Positions 1 to 13,595 of a stretch of DNA of 64,000 bases are shown here, piece after piece. Position numbers and translations under genes: made by a program. How positions within the stretch are numbered: the stretch's first letter is position 1; each line of letters begins with the position of its first letter. The stretch covers positions 74,748 through 138,747 of the forward strand of contig JAYKAV010000933.1 in NCBI GenBank assembly GCA_035582835.1. The letters run 5' to 3'. The notes beneath the pieces are model-generated. The model did not search any database, was not told the DNA's origin, and was given only the letters and a program-made list of their open reading frames with translations. The DNA is from Phoebastria nigripes. Taxonomy: Eukaryota > Chordata > Aves > Procellariiformes > Diomedeidae.

Positions 1-3000
1 TGTGAGCATGTGAGTCCCCTGACCCTGTTAACCATGACTTGCAAGTACACCAANAGCAAGATAGATCCCTGCAACCCCACAACTCCTGCAAAGCAGTGCA
101 ATGCTCGCGTTACGGATCTCTCCTCTCGCTGAGGGAAGGCGTATCGTAGGTCTCAAGNGCCAGGGGTTCAAAATTCACTTACAGCTATGAACACTGGACA
201 CAAAGGTTACACAGATCACAACAGGAGCCAACACACNCTACAAAGCAGAAGCATCCCCATGGGGAAAAGGCCAGACTAAGCTTGACTCGGTTTGTAATGT
301 GTTAATGAGATAGTATGGCAGCGAACAGCTTTGCCTTCCCTTCAGGCTAACACAGAAACCCTCCTGCTTCAGAATCTCTTAGTTACCAAAAAAAAAAAAA
401 AAAAAATCCATCTCACAAGCTGCGCTTTCCAGCAGGGGAAACCCCAGGCCCAAGGGCTGCAAAGCAGGCTCTGCCAGCATCTCACCAGACATCAAAAGCC
501 CCTTTCTGAGCCTGGAGCTGTCAGGAATGAGGCAGCAGCTTGGAAGCAAGGGAAACAGGGCAAGCAGCAAAATGCTGGGACCGGATCTGAGGCCCCTGCG
601 ATGAAGGCATGAACAGAGGGACAAAAGATCCCCTTACTACTAGCAAAAGAGCCCCTGTGAGACCTGAATAGGTCACTAAGCACCTTCTGTTTCCAGATTT
701 TTAAAAATCAGGAAATTGTCCGAGAGCCAGGTACAGAAACAATGTCTCCTCCCTTACCTACTGGGGAAGAGTGGGATTTTTACTTAAGTATTCCCACACT
801 AACTACACACAACACAGGCAGAAAACACTTGGAAGAACCCGAAAATGGGAGAACGCAGTTGGGTCATCCAGTTCCCAAAGCTGATGCAGCACCCAGATAC
901 CACAGGTTTGAAAGCCCTAGAAATGCCCAAGTTAATCTGGAGGTCAAGCCATCATTTCGGAGATGCTTTGAGACTCCTCCCACCTTTGGAGATCCCAGCT
1001 GAGCCTTCTTTTTCATCACACTGATTACCAGCAAAAACAGACAAATGAAACAAGCACACATCAATTATTTCCTTAAAAGCATCAAGCCGTATTAGAAGCA
1101 TAAGATGACTTTCAGGTGGACATCTGCTCAGTCACTTTGGGATTTTCAAAAGCATGGTAACATAAGGAAGACGACAGGAGTCAGCATGTCGGTGAATGCC
1201 AGATAACGCNCTGGAAAAAGCTGGCACTACTGTGTAACACTGCAAGTCGCAGCCCCTCTGTGCTTCAGTTTCCCCATCTGAGCAGAAGCCTCATCTGCAC
1301 ATCTACTAATGAAAATCCTGAATAGGAGCTCTTCGCTAGGCCATTCCCCTTCTCAAAGCACATTAAGCAGACCATAACATGATTTACTTTAGGAGCAAGT
1401 GCTCTGGCTTAGAGTTCTGGCTAGGTTTGTCACACTGTTTATAAAGTTTTAATTTCTGCAGCTGCCTTTGAGAAAGGCAACTGCCTAGCGAGTGAACCAG
1501 CACACAACATAGCTCCTGCTCACACTTAATGACCTCATCTCTGGGCCGCTATTGTGCCAATCAGCATTGTACAACATTAGGATTCCCCAAGGAAATTCTG
1601 AAGCATCAGGGAATGGATGCACACGGAGGAAAGGTTATCAAAATGTGCCCCCAAGACCCTTTCATTCTTAAGCATCTTTTGAAAGGTAACATATTTTCAC
1701 TTACTGGCTTCCAAAAAAAGAAACAAAAAAATCAATAGCTGTTTTTTAAATTTGAAAAGGCCAATATAAACTGTGGATAACCGAGGCATGCTCTGACCTC
1801 TAAGAATAACAACAGCGTAAGGGCAGGAACAGGCTGCTGCCTACACTCCATTATGCCAAGATCAGCATTTTGGTGCTTGTTTGTAGAAAAGCAACCACTC
1901 GCTTTTCAGACTGCCACCTCTAAACAGCGGTCACACTGATATTCCATGTAATTCTGGGTGGTTTGATTTGTCTTATGGTCCCAANGCATCATTCCCCAGG
2001 CTCCTACTGCTCAGATTAAATTTCTGGAAAAATCTTAAAAGCCAAGGTTTTTGCACTGTGCAAGCCTCATTGAGGAAGAGGTATGTCACTGAAGAGTGGC
2101 TAGAATACATTTCTCTAGAACCCCTCAGCCAAGGAGGACTGAGGATGAAACCCTATGAACATCTAGCATCACCGGTCATCAACACGAAACANAAGTCCTC
2201 AGAGAGGCTGGACTTCGGAGTGGATTTTGAAGGGGCTACTGAAATTCATTTGTCTTACTTTTCCTAACACTTCCTTGCTACTGTAGCCAAAGCCATTGCA
2301 AAAAGCACACCAAAATACAATGAGTGGTTTCTTCCTCTGCCCCTATTAGTTCAGTTCATTGTCTTCCATATCTAATCTGACAACACCCGTCTACCTCATC
2401 TGGTGGAAGCTGTGTGTCACTTGCTATCCACCTGGAAAAAAGGCAGCGCTTTCCAAATATAAGGCTTCAGGACACAGATTCTGGTAATGCTCACCTGCCT
2501 TCTCAGGCACATGTGTAAGCAATACAGCGAAGGCTTTTGCAAAAAAGCACATATGGAACATGGCACACACACGTATCAGCCTTGATCTGACATGCACCAC
2601 ACTACCTACAACTTCAGTAAGAGATGCACACCCAAACTACTGATCTTTCTCCTGATTTTAAAAACAACTGTCCTTCACTCAGCATTGCGCAAAACCCCGT
2701 GAGCACAAAACAAATGACCAAGGTTCACACCCAGCAAGAAGTGCGAGCATGCTGCCAACCACTTGCTATTATTCATCTGCTNAGTTTCCTGAAAAGCATC
2801 ACAAGGTAAGGAGAGAGTTAATGGTATTACATGTTCTCTCAGTGCTAATTAGCCTAACACATCTGACTGAGCCACGCCGAGACCACAGAGCAAGAACGCA
2901 GATGGACAATTACACATTTTTAAAATTGCTCTCTGTGCCAGCTCTAAATCTTGAGACTTGTGGGAGTAAATTCCCTGCTCTTTTTTTTCTCCTTCCCTTT

Positions 3001-6000
3001 GAAATACATGAACTCTATCAACCTCAGCATTCTCCCCACTCCTGCTCAATGCTTGCCAGGAAGAAGCAGAAGCAGCAGCAGCAGCTATTGCTCAGACAGC
3101 TACCTTAACTGTCTTCAAAGCAAAGCAATAAAACAGGTAGTCTCCCAAACTCCTTGGCTTACACCCCCTTTGTTTCCCAACTTTGTCACATTTGGTCGGT
3201 CTCAGTTGTCACGTAAGGAGCAGAGAGGACACCACAGCCACCGAGATGGAAATCAGAGGCTGAACAAGGACTTTGGAAAGCTCAGGCTGTTCTCAGATGT
3301 CTGATCTGCTTCTCCAGCAGCCATTCCCACCTGCTCTCTCCTGAAAAGGGTTGGGATCAAGGGGCTGAAGCTCTGGAAGAGGACAGCAGATCTGGGGTTA
3401 GAAACAGTGAGCAGTCTAGGACATAGGTGCCATTCCTCTATTCAACAAGCACACAGATGAGCTAAGATTAAAAAAAAGAAAAACAGTATTTCAGTAATGA
3501 GAGGCAGCATCAAGAAATCCCCAAGAAGCAGCACTGTACAACTGCAGAGAACTGAATTACAACCTCAGCTCTGCTATGCACAGGTCAACACTTCTCCTTG
3601 CTGCGCAGGAATAAATCAGTCCTTAACCAGCTCTGCACAGCTCTCCTGAGTAGCTCACCAAGGTGAAGAGTCCAGCAGCCCAGCTACCACCACAGACTGG
3701 GCTCAGACCTCACCACCCCACTCAACCAGGCCTAAGTTAAAGGCTATGTTGACCTTGATGATTTCGTGGGACACCAAAAAAAAAAAAAAAAACAAAAACA
3801 GAAACTTTGGCCATGACCTGTAGCCCTGCCCGCACAATTTCCGTCATCGACGGCATTCTTCTACAAAGGAGATCCGCACTATTGGCTGAGAAGGGCTTTT
3901 ATTAGCCCTGGCAAGCCTCCTGACAAGAACCTGCCCTCATCCACCTCACTTCACCTTTGCTTCTCCTGCTCAAAAGGTCATGAACCTCACCACCAAAACC
4001 CACTGATCCAACTTAAGGTCCTTAAGTTCCAACTTAAGAACAATGTCCTCTGAATAATCTTTTTTTCTTGAATCCTTAAGGTAGGATGAAAACCTGTGAA
4101 GCAGCAACACAGAACGAGTAATGAGGTTTTTCTTCCAGGAACATCCTAAATGATAACCATTTACAAACAGTAACAGATGAAAATCACGTTCTCTTTCACC
4201 CCACACTTCAACTGTGGCAGATGAAATATCAACCTCGGCCAGTATAAACCCCAGTAATTACTACAATAATTTAAGCTTATAACTATTTGGTTATTAATCA
4301 GATACTTTATGTACCTCTTTAAAGCTTTGTATTTTGCTTTTAAGATGCAACAGCCCCACTGTGAACCATCATCTTCCCTAGCTTAGAATACAAGCTGCCT
4401 CTCAACTCTGTTCAGCACACATAGCCAGCACAACTTGTTTCCTCGCAGCATGGTGGACACACAAATAAAAGTGGTCACATNGTGGGAGACCAGAGGCTAT
4501 TCTAAGTCACAAATCCGGTCTCCTACAAGAGGCAACAGCAGGGAGTCCTTATCCAGAGATGGAGTTCATGTCTCACATATAACAGCCCAGACAAATTTTT
4601 CTGACATGAGTTTGCCCAGTTCCTTCTACAAAACTGTATGAACTTTTAAGTCATAATATTCATTATATCCGGCAGCAAGTCCCATACTCAGCATGACGCT
4701 GCGTATTGCCCAGTACGTTTGGCACCTGGCCCTTCCTAGTTTTATTTGGTACATGCAACACATGAGTGAAGCTTGGATCCCTGAGTGTCCTGAGCCATGA
4801 GATCCAGGAGCCCCAGTGAATCAGTGGATGTCATCAACTCTGACATGCCTCAGTTTTCATATTCCCAAATGGGGAATAACAACATTTCTTTAAAAAGTGC
4901 TTTGAGATACATGGACAGAAAGTTCTGTANGAAAGCTAAGGATTTTCCCTCTTTACATCTGTAAAGCCTTCAAGGACTTCAAACACATCAAACACATCAG
5001 AGAGCTTTCTGCTCCTTTGTATATATCTCTGGACTAAATGCCTTATTAAAATCCACCTAAAACCAATCTAAAAAAGCAAACAATATCNGTGGAATTGGGT
5101 CATCATCTGTCCCTTGGAGCAAGAAAAAAAGACCACCATAAGTCAGGTGACTTTCACAGCTGTGAATTAAAGCTGAGAGCTCTCCCAGCGAGAGCACTGT
5201 GCAGGGCTTGCAGCCCCACCAAACATGGGCATTCCAGCACCGAGTTTCAAAGCAAAAGTAAGCTTTAATCAGGCAAACACCGAGGAATACTTTCAGAAGC
5301 AGCCTGAATTAATCAGGAAACAGGCACTTAAGAAGCAGATAAAGATTACCGAGCTCAACCTGAAAAGATGAGCTTCAGTCAAACTCAGCAAAATCTCACC
5401 CATCTGCTCAGCCTTCAAATATGAAAGTAACCGAAGAGTTCACTGGACAAACATTTACCCATTATGCAAGGTCCACGGTAAACCCCCAGCTCCCTGGCTG
5501 TAAATGCTTCAGGTTCAGGGCTCTGTGGTCTGGCAATTTCTGACATAGCAGTAAGAATGATGCCTTCAGCACTTATCAGCTGCTCGGCAGGAGGAAGACA
5601 CACAGCGTGCAAGAAAGTACCGGCTGGATCTTTGCACTCGCTTATCCCAGCATCTAGACAGCAGAAGATTGCTCACACTGCAGACATGTAGAGGAGATCT
5701 TGAAACCTCTCCCTTAAACATTTCTACGTGGATCCAGGCCCAGCATGCTGCCAGCGGCCATGCAGCTTGCATGACAATTCTGGCCCCCGATGTGGCAAGA
5801 AGCCAAGAATTACTCACATCACAGGAACACCTGCCAGGCACGTGAGAGTGCTGAAAAAAACAGGTTCAGAGTGTGCAAGCACAGTGAAGAAGCTCAAAAG
5901 AAAAGCTCAAGGGTTAATGAAAAATCTAATCTGCAAGTCCTCGGAGGCAATTGCTCCTGACCCCTGGAGAAGTTAGCTATTTGCCACCTACCAGCGGTGA

Positions 6001-9000
6001 GGACTGGGCAGGAAGGGACCACAGTGCAGAGGTATGAGGCCATCGCCCAGCCTGCTGGGAGTCTCTGGATCCCAAAAACTGGCACTCCTGGAGAAGACAG
6101 CCTTGTGGGAAAGTAAAGGGAGCTGTGACAGGAACGCCTTGCCAGATTTCAGGAAAAGAGCAGGGCTCTCCCCAGTGACAGATGAAGAGTGGAGCCCTGC
6201 TACGGCCTTGCTTTGGCTTGGCTGCTTTGTTCACGCACATGGGGAAGTGGCTGAGGGTCACTGAAGCAGCACAAGCCACAGTTTTGCCAGCACAACACAA
6301 TGCTATCAGTACAGCACGGCAACTCTGCAGTACCAGGAAAGCATTCCCAGCAGAAGAATAACCTGAGTGTGTAAAGCTTTGCATTTAAGCCACACGAACC
6401 GAGCACATATGCACAGAAACATGAAGCTTCTAGTTTTGAGTCCTTTACTTGGAATTTGCAATGTACGAACAAAGCAGGGTGTCGAACCCAGGCCTCCCGT
6501 TCCTGAATTAGCACCCAAGCCAGACACCATTACTCCTCTCAACTTCGTTTTGCCTCCCACAAGCCAAATGAAGGTACACAGAAGATGTTTCAAACTAAAA
6601 CCTACTCCTGCTAGCGTTCACTGACCCAACTTTGCTCTTCCCTCACAAGTTGTCACGCTGTCTGTGACTGACAGCACGGGGCTGGGCCAGTGAGCTGTAT
6701 GTGAGCTGCATTCTGCTGCAGTCGTGGATGGACACAAAGTTGACTTTCATGGAAGGAGCATAGAAGAACCATTTTGATACACCGAGCACAGCAGCGGTTT
6801 AAAGAAAGCCAAGGGCCAAAGTAGTTTGGACTGCCAAAGAGAAAACAAGCCTTATCATACAACAATTACATTTTGCAACAGATAAACCCTGGCACCAGGG
6901 ATGCGATTCCCTATTAATGCAACCACATGTCCTGCATTGTGAGGCAAGTTCATAAACCAGAGGCTTCGATCTCCTCTGCCAGTGAGAAATGACTTGAACT
7001 TCCATTTAGATGCTGAAATGCCTTTGCAAATTGCTCCCACTGCCCACAATTACAGCCATTTGGGTGACAGTCACCTGCTGCTCCTAATCTATTTAACACC
7101 AGGGAGGAGTGAAAAGCAGACAGAACAGTCACAACTGGAACACACAGAAATCAGTTAAAGGTTGTTTCTCATTCCAGGATTCAACAGCTTTGGTTTTACA
7201 AGTTAATACTAAATCATGTATTTTATAAAATTAAAAGCCACTAAATCTAATTCTTTATTTGGTAATTGGTAATTTGTAATACTTTGAACCTAAAGTTCAG
7301 TATTAGCAACTGATACAAGCACAGACTAATCAAAATGGACATTAAGTGCAACAATAACCTATAGGGGAGTTGACAGCTTAAAGAGGAAGGTCTTTCACTA
7401 CTCTAGTATAGCCCTGTAGCTGGAGATTTCTTTCAAGAGACTTCTGCTACTCCAACCATGCAAGAGAGATTATACCGTCTTCTTACTGGAGAAAATAAAT
7501 TGTTCTGCAACATGAGATCAGGGCTAAATGATCTTCTGTTAAGAGCTTCGGTGAGCAGACTGTCGAAATTTGTGCACTGAATCTGTCAGTGCTTAAATAC
7601 TGACCTAAATTCTTCTCAAGCTTTCAAAAGAGCAACACTCAAAAGCAGCCTCAAACCATTTAGAAAGGAAAGCAACAGACAGCGCTCTCATTTCAGTTCT
7701 CAATCCAGAAATGCACACACACAACTACCGTGTGTTGGCCTTTGTAACCAAAAATTTGCCAGCTGCTTCCCCAGGCAAGGAAGTCAGCGTTTGGTATTCA
7801 GAGCATTTGCAGACGTTAGGGTCCTGCAAAGATAACCTCCCGGTATTCTAAAGAAAAAGCAGCCCTCTGGCCCTCACCTACTGCTGTTACAGGAAAGTAC
7901 CAGTAGCTGTAAGCAGCGATAACTCCTTATATCCTACCCACAGCTAACAGTGTAACACATTTAGAGATGCAAGATGTAGCAAACAACGCAAAAGCTTCAG
8001 CTTTGAGTATCACAAAAATCAAGGGGGCAAAAAGCATTGAAGGATTTTTCTGCTATCAAAGAGCTACAGAAAGTAGCACGTTGTAACTCTGGCACCAGCA
8101 GAAAACAGTCCTCCAGACCTCGCTGCAAACTTTCTGTTACTAGCTCTGTAACCTCTCGATACAACGGCTGCTGTAAACAGAAAAAATACATTAGCCTTGG
8201 TGGTTTGCAGGATTACAATCTCATTGTCGCCCAGGCTCCAGCTTCTGCCTATTTGATCAAAATTTAGCAGAAACTTGTATCGATTCCTTTGCAGTTCCCC
8301 AAGGGAAACAGTCAGTACTGAGCAGTACAAAGGACACTAGAAAAGCAACTGGTGCAGAAAAATATGCCTTTATCTAACTTGGAAACTTCTTACTATAGCT
8401 ATTAGAAAACTACAGATAACATACTGATGTCAAAAGCACAAACTCAGCATCTTGGAGGCCCTGGACAAGTTCTGTTCACATAAGGCAAGCCGCTTTTTGA
8501 AGGACAGAGAAAGTTTCCCCAACCCCTCCAACTAATATTACCAATAAAAACAAGAGCAGCACTGGTAAAGCTAATCTGTAACCACCACACAAAATCTTGA
8601 ATGCCAGAATCAGACCAACATCCGAGTAATTCTATGCTTAAATCATAATTATCTGGGGCTTCTTTTCATAGAGACGGGTAAACAAGAAGCTTCAAGGCAG
8701 ACATATTTACTAGCTCCCTACTTTAAAGGGACCTATACTTCACAAAAAATTGCACAAAAAAATTCCTTTCCACAAGTGGCAGACTCATGTTCTGAAGCAA
8801 GCCTACAAGGCAAGTTTCCCTGTAAATCAACCCCCTCCTTCAAGCGATACACTTCTATGCTCATGTTAGGACATGACACTCACCTACAACACACAGATGG
8901 ACATGTCCAGACTTCAAATAAGATTGCATGCTGATTTCATGCAACCCCAAAGCACCAGGAATGCAGTTCTGCCATATGCCATGTGATGATACGTCAGAAC

Positions 9001-10269
9001 NCCACAAGGCTTTTGTACGACAGCCCTGCGATCCTATAGCTTCAGCTATTCTCACCTGGTAGGACATNGCGTTTGAACCAGAATAAAACTAGGAAAATCA
9101 GGGACAAACAAGCTGGTGGCTGAGGAGGGGAGTGTGCATCCGAAGACAAAATTTCAGTCTGTAATTCTGCTACAGATTTTTATCTGTCCATGGGAAAGAC
9201 TTCGCCTTTCCTTTGTAGAAAGGGTATGACAGATACTCTCCCTCAGAAAAGCTGCAGCGGTACAGTTCTTTGCCATTTCATCAGTGAATGAAGCGTATTC
9301 CTACAGCCTGGATTGTGCTGGGAAACAGGGAAGTCACTACTATGACTCATGGCTCTCCTCAGATTTTTCAAACAGCTCAGGCAGCAGTGCTGACATGAAA
9401 AGCAAGAGCAGCGGAAGCCCCTGCTCTCTGCTTCCTCCTCCAGATTTAGGCAGCGTGGGTGTTATTGCTGGGAACTGCTGCCCTCTGCTGTCACACAAAA
9501 TAGAGGCAAAATTCTCATCTGACAAAACCAGGTTTACAGCTACATATAGAAAAAAAAATACACCATGATAATAACCACAAGGTCACAGTGCATTCNGATT
9601 TCAAGTGGGTTCACCCAGGCCCCTCAGTTCTGGTCTAACACATTTATAAAATGCCTGCCCCTTTTTGCAGCGCATACCGAGAGGCACCTTGCAAGCCAAA
9701 CTCAGCCTAAGGGATGATTTTACCTAGCCCATCACCTTTGTTGCAGCTGTTTCAGAGGTAAAAGCACTCAGCTATTAGTCTGTTCAGCAAAACACCACTT
9801 ACTGTCTGCAGATCTTTGTAGTGGATCGTGCACATCACCAGGGAAAGTGCCAGCAAATATCCTGCCCCCGGCACAGGGCTTGGACTAGACCGAAGGAATA
9901 AAATGCATTACTGCCATCCCCGTGCGGCCATANGCAGTGTTCTCCCTGTCTCAACCTTCACAGTGGCAGTGCCACCGGGAAGCTTTGCCAACCATTTTAA
10001 ACACTGTCCAGACGGGGAAGCTTAAGTGAATTTACAGGCATATTTTGAAGTTGAGCAAAAACTGAGGTCTGCATATAAGGATACTCTGCAGCCCTCAGGC
10101 AGAGGGCCTCATTTTCCTTGAGGTCTGTATGTGCTCATGATAAAAAAAAGTGTAAAGGAAAAAGGAGAAGACACACTATGCTTCACAGCGCATCTCCAGC
10201 CTGCCAGCAGAAGAGCAGCACCCAGTTTGCCCTGAGCCCACAGTAGACACGTCACATCTGCCAGCTTAC
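1..10269 (-). other. CFDP1 intron 4 (5' part), no gene seen
   Basis: This A/T-rich stretch downstream of the CFDP1 exon 4 donor (ag|gtaagc) contains no further CFDP1 exon that I can recognise. In particular, I do not see the Ser/Leu/Gly-Lys-rich C-terminal segment of the family. Open frames here are short and unlike known proteins. It holds short A-runs near 389-406 and 3776-3792, a short AGC run near 3070-3085, and scattered single ambiguous bases. No transposon could be named with confidence. Confidence 0.7.
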
Positions 10270-13200
10270 CTGACTTCCTCACCAGCAAAGTCGAACACTT
10301 TGGTGATTGTCACTTTTCCTGAATCTTTTGGCTTCTCAGACTCTCTTGGTTTCTCCTGAAGCTTCTTCCCACTCTTCTCTTCTTCAGCCTGTGAAACATA
10401 GGAAGGAGAAAGCAAAACAACACATTTGTGGAGCCAAGCAAATTATGACTCCAAGGGGCCGAGGACCCAACGCAGACCTCAGGCAGCACTGCAATTTAGG
10501 CCAGCTGGTCAAAGCAAGTCGCCCACAGACAACAAAAAGGAAACAAACGCCCCTGCCACCAAAAGGAAATTCCCCACTTTGGTTCCAGGCTCTCATTGGA
10601 GCTCAAGGATCAGAACAGACCCAAAACGAGAAGTGAAATTGTAATTAAATGTAGGAAGGAGCAAGAATACACTGCTGTGGTTCAGAAAGCAAGCAAAAGC
10701 CTGAAGACTCAGTTCTCCCAAACTAAGCACCGCCAGGCAGTAAAGCTGCCAGGGTGGATTACACAGAAATATGTTTATTTTTACTCAAGAATATAGAAGA
10801 ACACAACCCATCAGCAGGAAAAGCAAGGCTGATCTTCATAGAGAACCCTGAAGACATTAAGCTACTTGTCAATAACGTCTCTTTAATTTGAGAGGGAAAT
10901 ATCTTTATTAAGCTACCTGTCAACAACGCCTCTTAATTTACTCAGTCACTACTACGGCTTTTAACAGCATACATAAAAAAACCTCAGACCCTATAAATAA
11001 TGAAAACAAAAACCAAAACTCTTGTTCTAAATCAACCACACACCACAGAAATCTTCAAGCAGACAACTTAAGTCCAAATTAAGACGTTCACAANGACAAC
11101 TGAGGAACTGCATCTCTCCATAAATTATTCCAGGCCATGGAGGAACTTTCAAAGACGACTCATGTTTTAGTGATCTGCCCATAGAAGTAGAATTGGTCAG
11201 AAGAGAGCTCTTCCTCTCTCCTTCTCTCTAATTCTACCTGTAACCGTCTCAGCTGTTCAGCCACTAACAACTGAGGTGGAGAGAAGCAGGAGGGTTCAGA
11301 TGAAAGGAACTCTTCTTCTAAAAGTTGCTAGCAAGGATTACGCAACTATACTTGTTCTGCAACCTTCCAACAGTTGTAGAAAGAAGCGTCACACAGTGAA
11401 GAGAACTGTACTCGCCAGGCATCACTGATTCAAGAGTCCAGACTTTCATTACAAAATACTTTTTCGTCTGACTGAAAAAAANNNNNNNNNNNNNNNNNNN
11501 NNNNNNNNNNNNNNNNNNNNNNNNNNNNNNNNNNNNNNNNNNNNNNNNNNNNNNNNNNNNNNNNNNNNNNNNNNNNNNNNNNNNNNNNNNNNNNNNNNNN
11601 NNNNNNNNNNNNNNNNNNNNNNNNNNNNNNNNNNNNNNNNNNNNNNNNNNNNNNNNNNNNNNNNNNNNNNNNNNNNNNNNNNNNNNNNNNNNNNNNNNNN
11701 NNNNNNNNNNNNNNNNNNNNNNNNNNNNNAAAAAAAAAAGAAAGACAGTTCTATTCTAGCAACAGAGGGTCAGTTTTGGTACCTTCTTCCCTTCTACCAC
11801 CTTCAGTGTGAAAGGTTTTGCAAGGCAAGTACACACATTTGGTTTTATTAAGAACCAAATTCTTTTAAATAGCCGATTACACGCAGAATTCTCTCTACAG
11901 AAAACCTCTGCAGACAGAGAGCGAGAGCATGTTAATGGGGTTTATAAAGGAAACTAGAGAAAGCTAGTTACAAGTGTCCATCCCAACATGCAGCATCTTC
12001 CAGACCCCCTCACTGCACGAGGATGAAGGGCAAGGCACAGAGATGTCAGCACAGGTCTCTTCCGTTTCCCCACTCACACACACAGAGTCTCCCTTTTTTT
12101 GAGCATCAGGAAAGGCACAACCCTTGGGGGAGAGCTGTGCCCACAAGCACAGCTCAGACCGAAGCTCATTGTGCTGCTCCTATGTCAGAAGGCGAATCCA
12201 GGACCAGGAAGAGAAGCCAACAGGGCTCCNCGGGACACTCCGAGATGCTGACAAGCAGCTCCAAAAGCAGCACCGCCAGACCACAGACCTCCCCAGTTGG
12301 AAGGAAACCAGCAGCTTACAGTTTGACCCACAGTGGGGCTCCAGGTTTACAAAGCAGACGGGGCAGGGGTGAACCCAGCCTCTTCCCAGCTCTGACTGAC
12401 ATTAGGTACCAGCCAGAACCAACGTTGTGTGCTCTAAAGCTTCAGGCCCTTCCCACACTCCCTGGGCAAAAGCCCAGGCCCCTGTTACCTTCTTAGCTTG
12501 CGTCACTTGCGTGGTAGCCCCCACTTTGGGTTTCTGTCCCACATCGCTAAGGAAACTGGCCCAAAGAGCATCCTCTTTCTTTTTTTCTTCTTCTTCTCTG
12601 TTTCTTTCCACCTGCTCTACGTTATCCACTTCCTCCTCCTCCTCCTCTTCATTCTGCTGAGCCTTTTCTTCCTCTTTCTCATCTGGCTCTAGCAAGAGAC
12701 CTCCTTTCTTCCTCTTCCTGGAAGCAGATGCCAAAAAAAAAATAATATACCGAGGTGCTGGCAACACTATTCCAGAGCTGAACCATAAGCATGGGTGAAG
12801 CAGCATGGTATTTCATATTCTCACTAAGACATTCTACCTAGGAGGTTTCCCCTAATCTTGGGGGTGAAGCTACTTAATTAAAAGACGATGCTGTTCAGAA
12901 AACACAGTGAGAGTGAAGCAGGCAAGTGGACTGGCACGTGTGTGCCCCTATCTGTAAGTATATAATGGACTCTGGGATGTTGTAGGAACCACGAGGGGAG
13001 GAGAACTTGGACAAGATAGGAACCAATTTTACATAAAGTGGATATACGTGGCACCGAAAAGTGTTTTGTACTTAAAAAGGCATATTAAAAGAAAAATAAC
13101 TAGCTCCTAGGGAGCGTTTTCAGGCACGGTGTCTTTCAAGCCTGAGGATCTCTCCTCTGACGTTAAAACGGAACGAAAAAAAGCATTTCCCAGCCCCGCA

Positions 13201-13595
13201 GCGCTGCGCCCGGCGGAACGAGCACCGGCGGAGGCGGCTCCCAGCCGGGCCGAGCAGAGCTAACGCGGATTCTCCCACCCGGGAACCCGCGGCTGTGCGG
13301 AACCGGGGGCGGCTCCGCCCGCGGCCGTACCTGCTGGCGGGGCGGCGGGGGCTCCTCCTGCCGCGGGGCGGCCGCGGGCTGTCCGCCGCCTCCTCCCGCA
13401 CCAGCTCGCTCACGTCGTCCTCGCTGTACTCCGCGCCTGCAAGCACAGCCGGTGAGCACCGGGACCGCCGCCACCGGGACCGCCGCCACCGGGACCGCCG
13501 CCACCGCCACTGTCCCCCCCCCCGGCCCGCCACCGCTCACCCGAGGGCACGTAGTCCTCGTCCTCGGCCGAGGAGTACTCCTCCGAGCCCGACAT
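10270..13595 (-). CDS. CFDP1: CFDP1 (craniofacial development protein 1 / BCNT), 5' four coding exons, partial
   Basis: Four coding exons were rebuilt on the minus strand: 13595-13541, 13436-13331, 12717-12489 and 10388-10270. All have GT-AG introns, and the phases agree (55, 106, 229 and 119 nt). The product so far is 169 residues plus two bases of the next codon. The start reads [19 protein letters not shown] and continues [12 protein letters not shown], close to the human CFDP1 N-terminus. Exon 3 carries KRKKGG, long Glu runs and [12 protein letters not shown]. Exon 4 ends [11 protein letters not shown]. The family is the metazoan counterpart of yeast Swc5, a subunit of the SRCAP/SWR1-type remodeller that deposits H2A.Z; the acidic N-terminus binds histones. 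The conserved C-terminal BCNT domain is not found in 1-10269 and must lie beyond the left edge. The Arg/Pro-rich end of exon 2 is the least conserved part. Confidence 0.95.
10857..10943. repeat. Imperfect tandem duplication, period about 51 bp
   Basis: The segment starting ttaagctacttgtcaataac at 10857 recurs as ttaagctacctgtcaacaac at 10908. The two copies share about 33 bp with a few substitutions, in CFDP1 intron 3. No function is evident. Confidence 0.75.
11482..11729. other. Assembly gap (248 N) in CFDP1 intron 3
   Basis: There is an unbroken run of N. The left flank ends in seven A's and the right flank begins with eleven A's. The missing DNA is therefore probably A-rich or homopolymeric sequence that could not be assembled. 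No coding exon is expected here because exons 3 and 4 join in phase across the intron. Confidence 0.98.
13461..13505. repeat. 15-bp minisatellite, three perfect copies
   Basis: The unit gggaccgccgccacc is repeated three times without a mismatch, inside the 104-bp CFDP1 intron 1. The array takes up almost half of the intron, so copy-number change would directly alter intron length. Confidence 0.9.
13541..13595 (-). CDS. CFDP1: CFDP1 coding exon 1 with start codon
   Basis: The ATG at 13595 starts the acidic segment [19 protein letters not shown], which aligns with the human N-terminus. The donor reads cgg|gtgagc, and intron 1 is only 104 bp. The reading frame stays open upstream to another ATG at 13799 (68 codons, including a polyalanine stretch). 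The 13595 start is preferred because family conservation begins there. Confidence 0.9.

Noticed and set aside
12427..12692. Plus-strand open frames with Phe or Ser runs
   Set aside because: They are the antisense of the Glu-rich CFDP1 exon 3 (GAA/GAG runs) and have no independent support.
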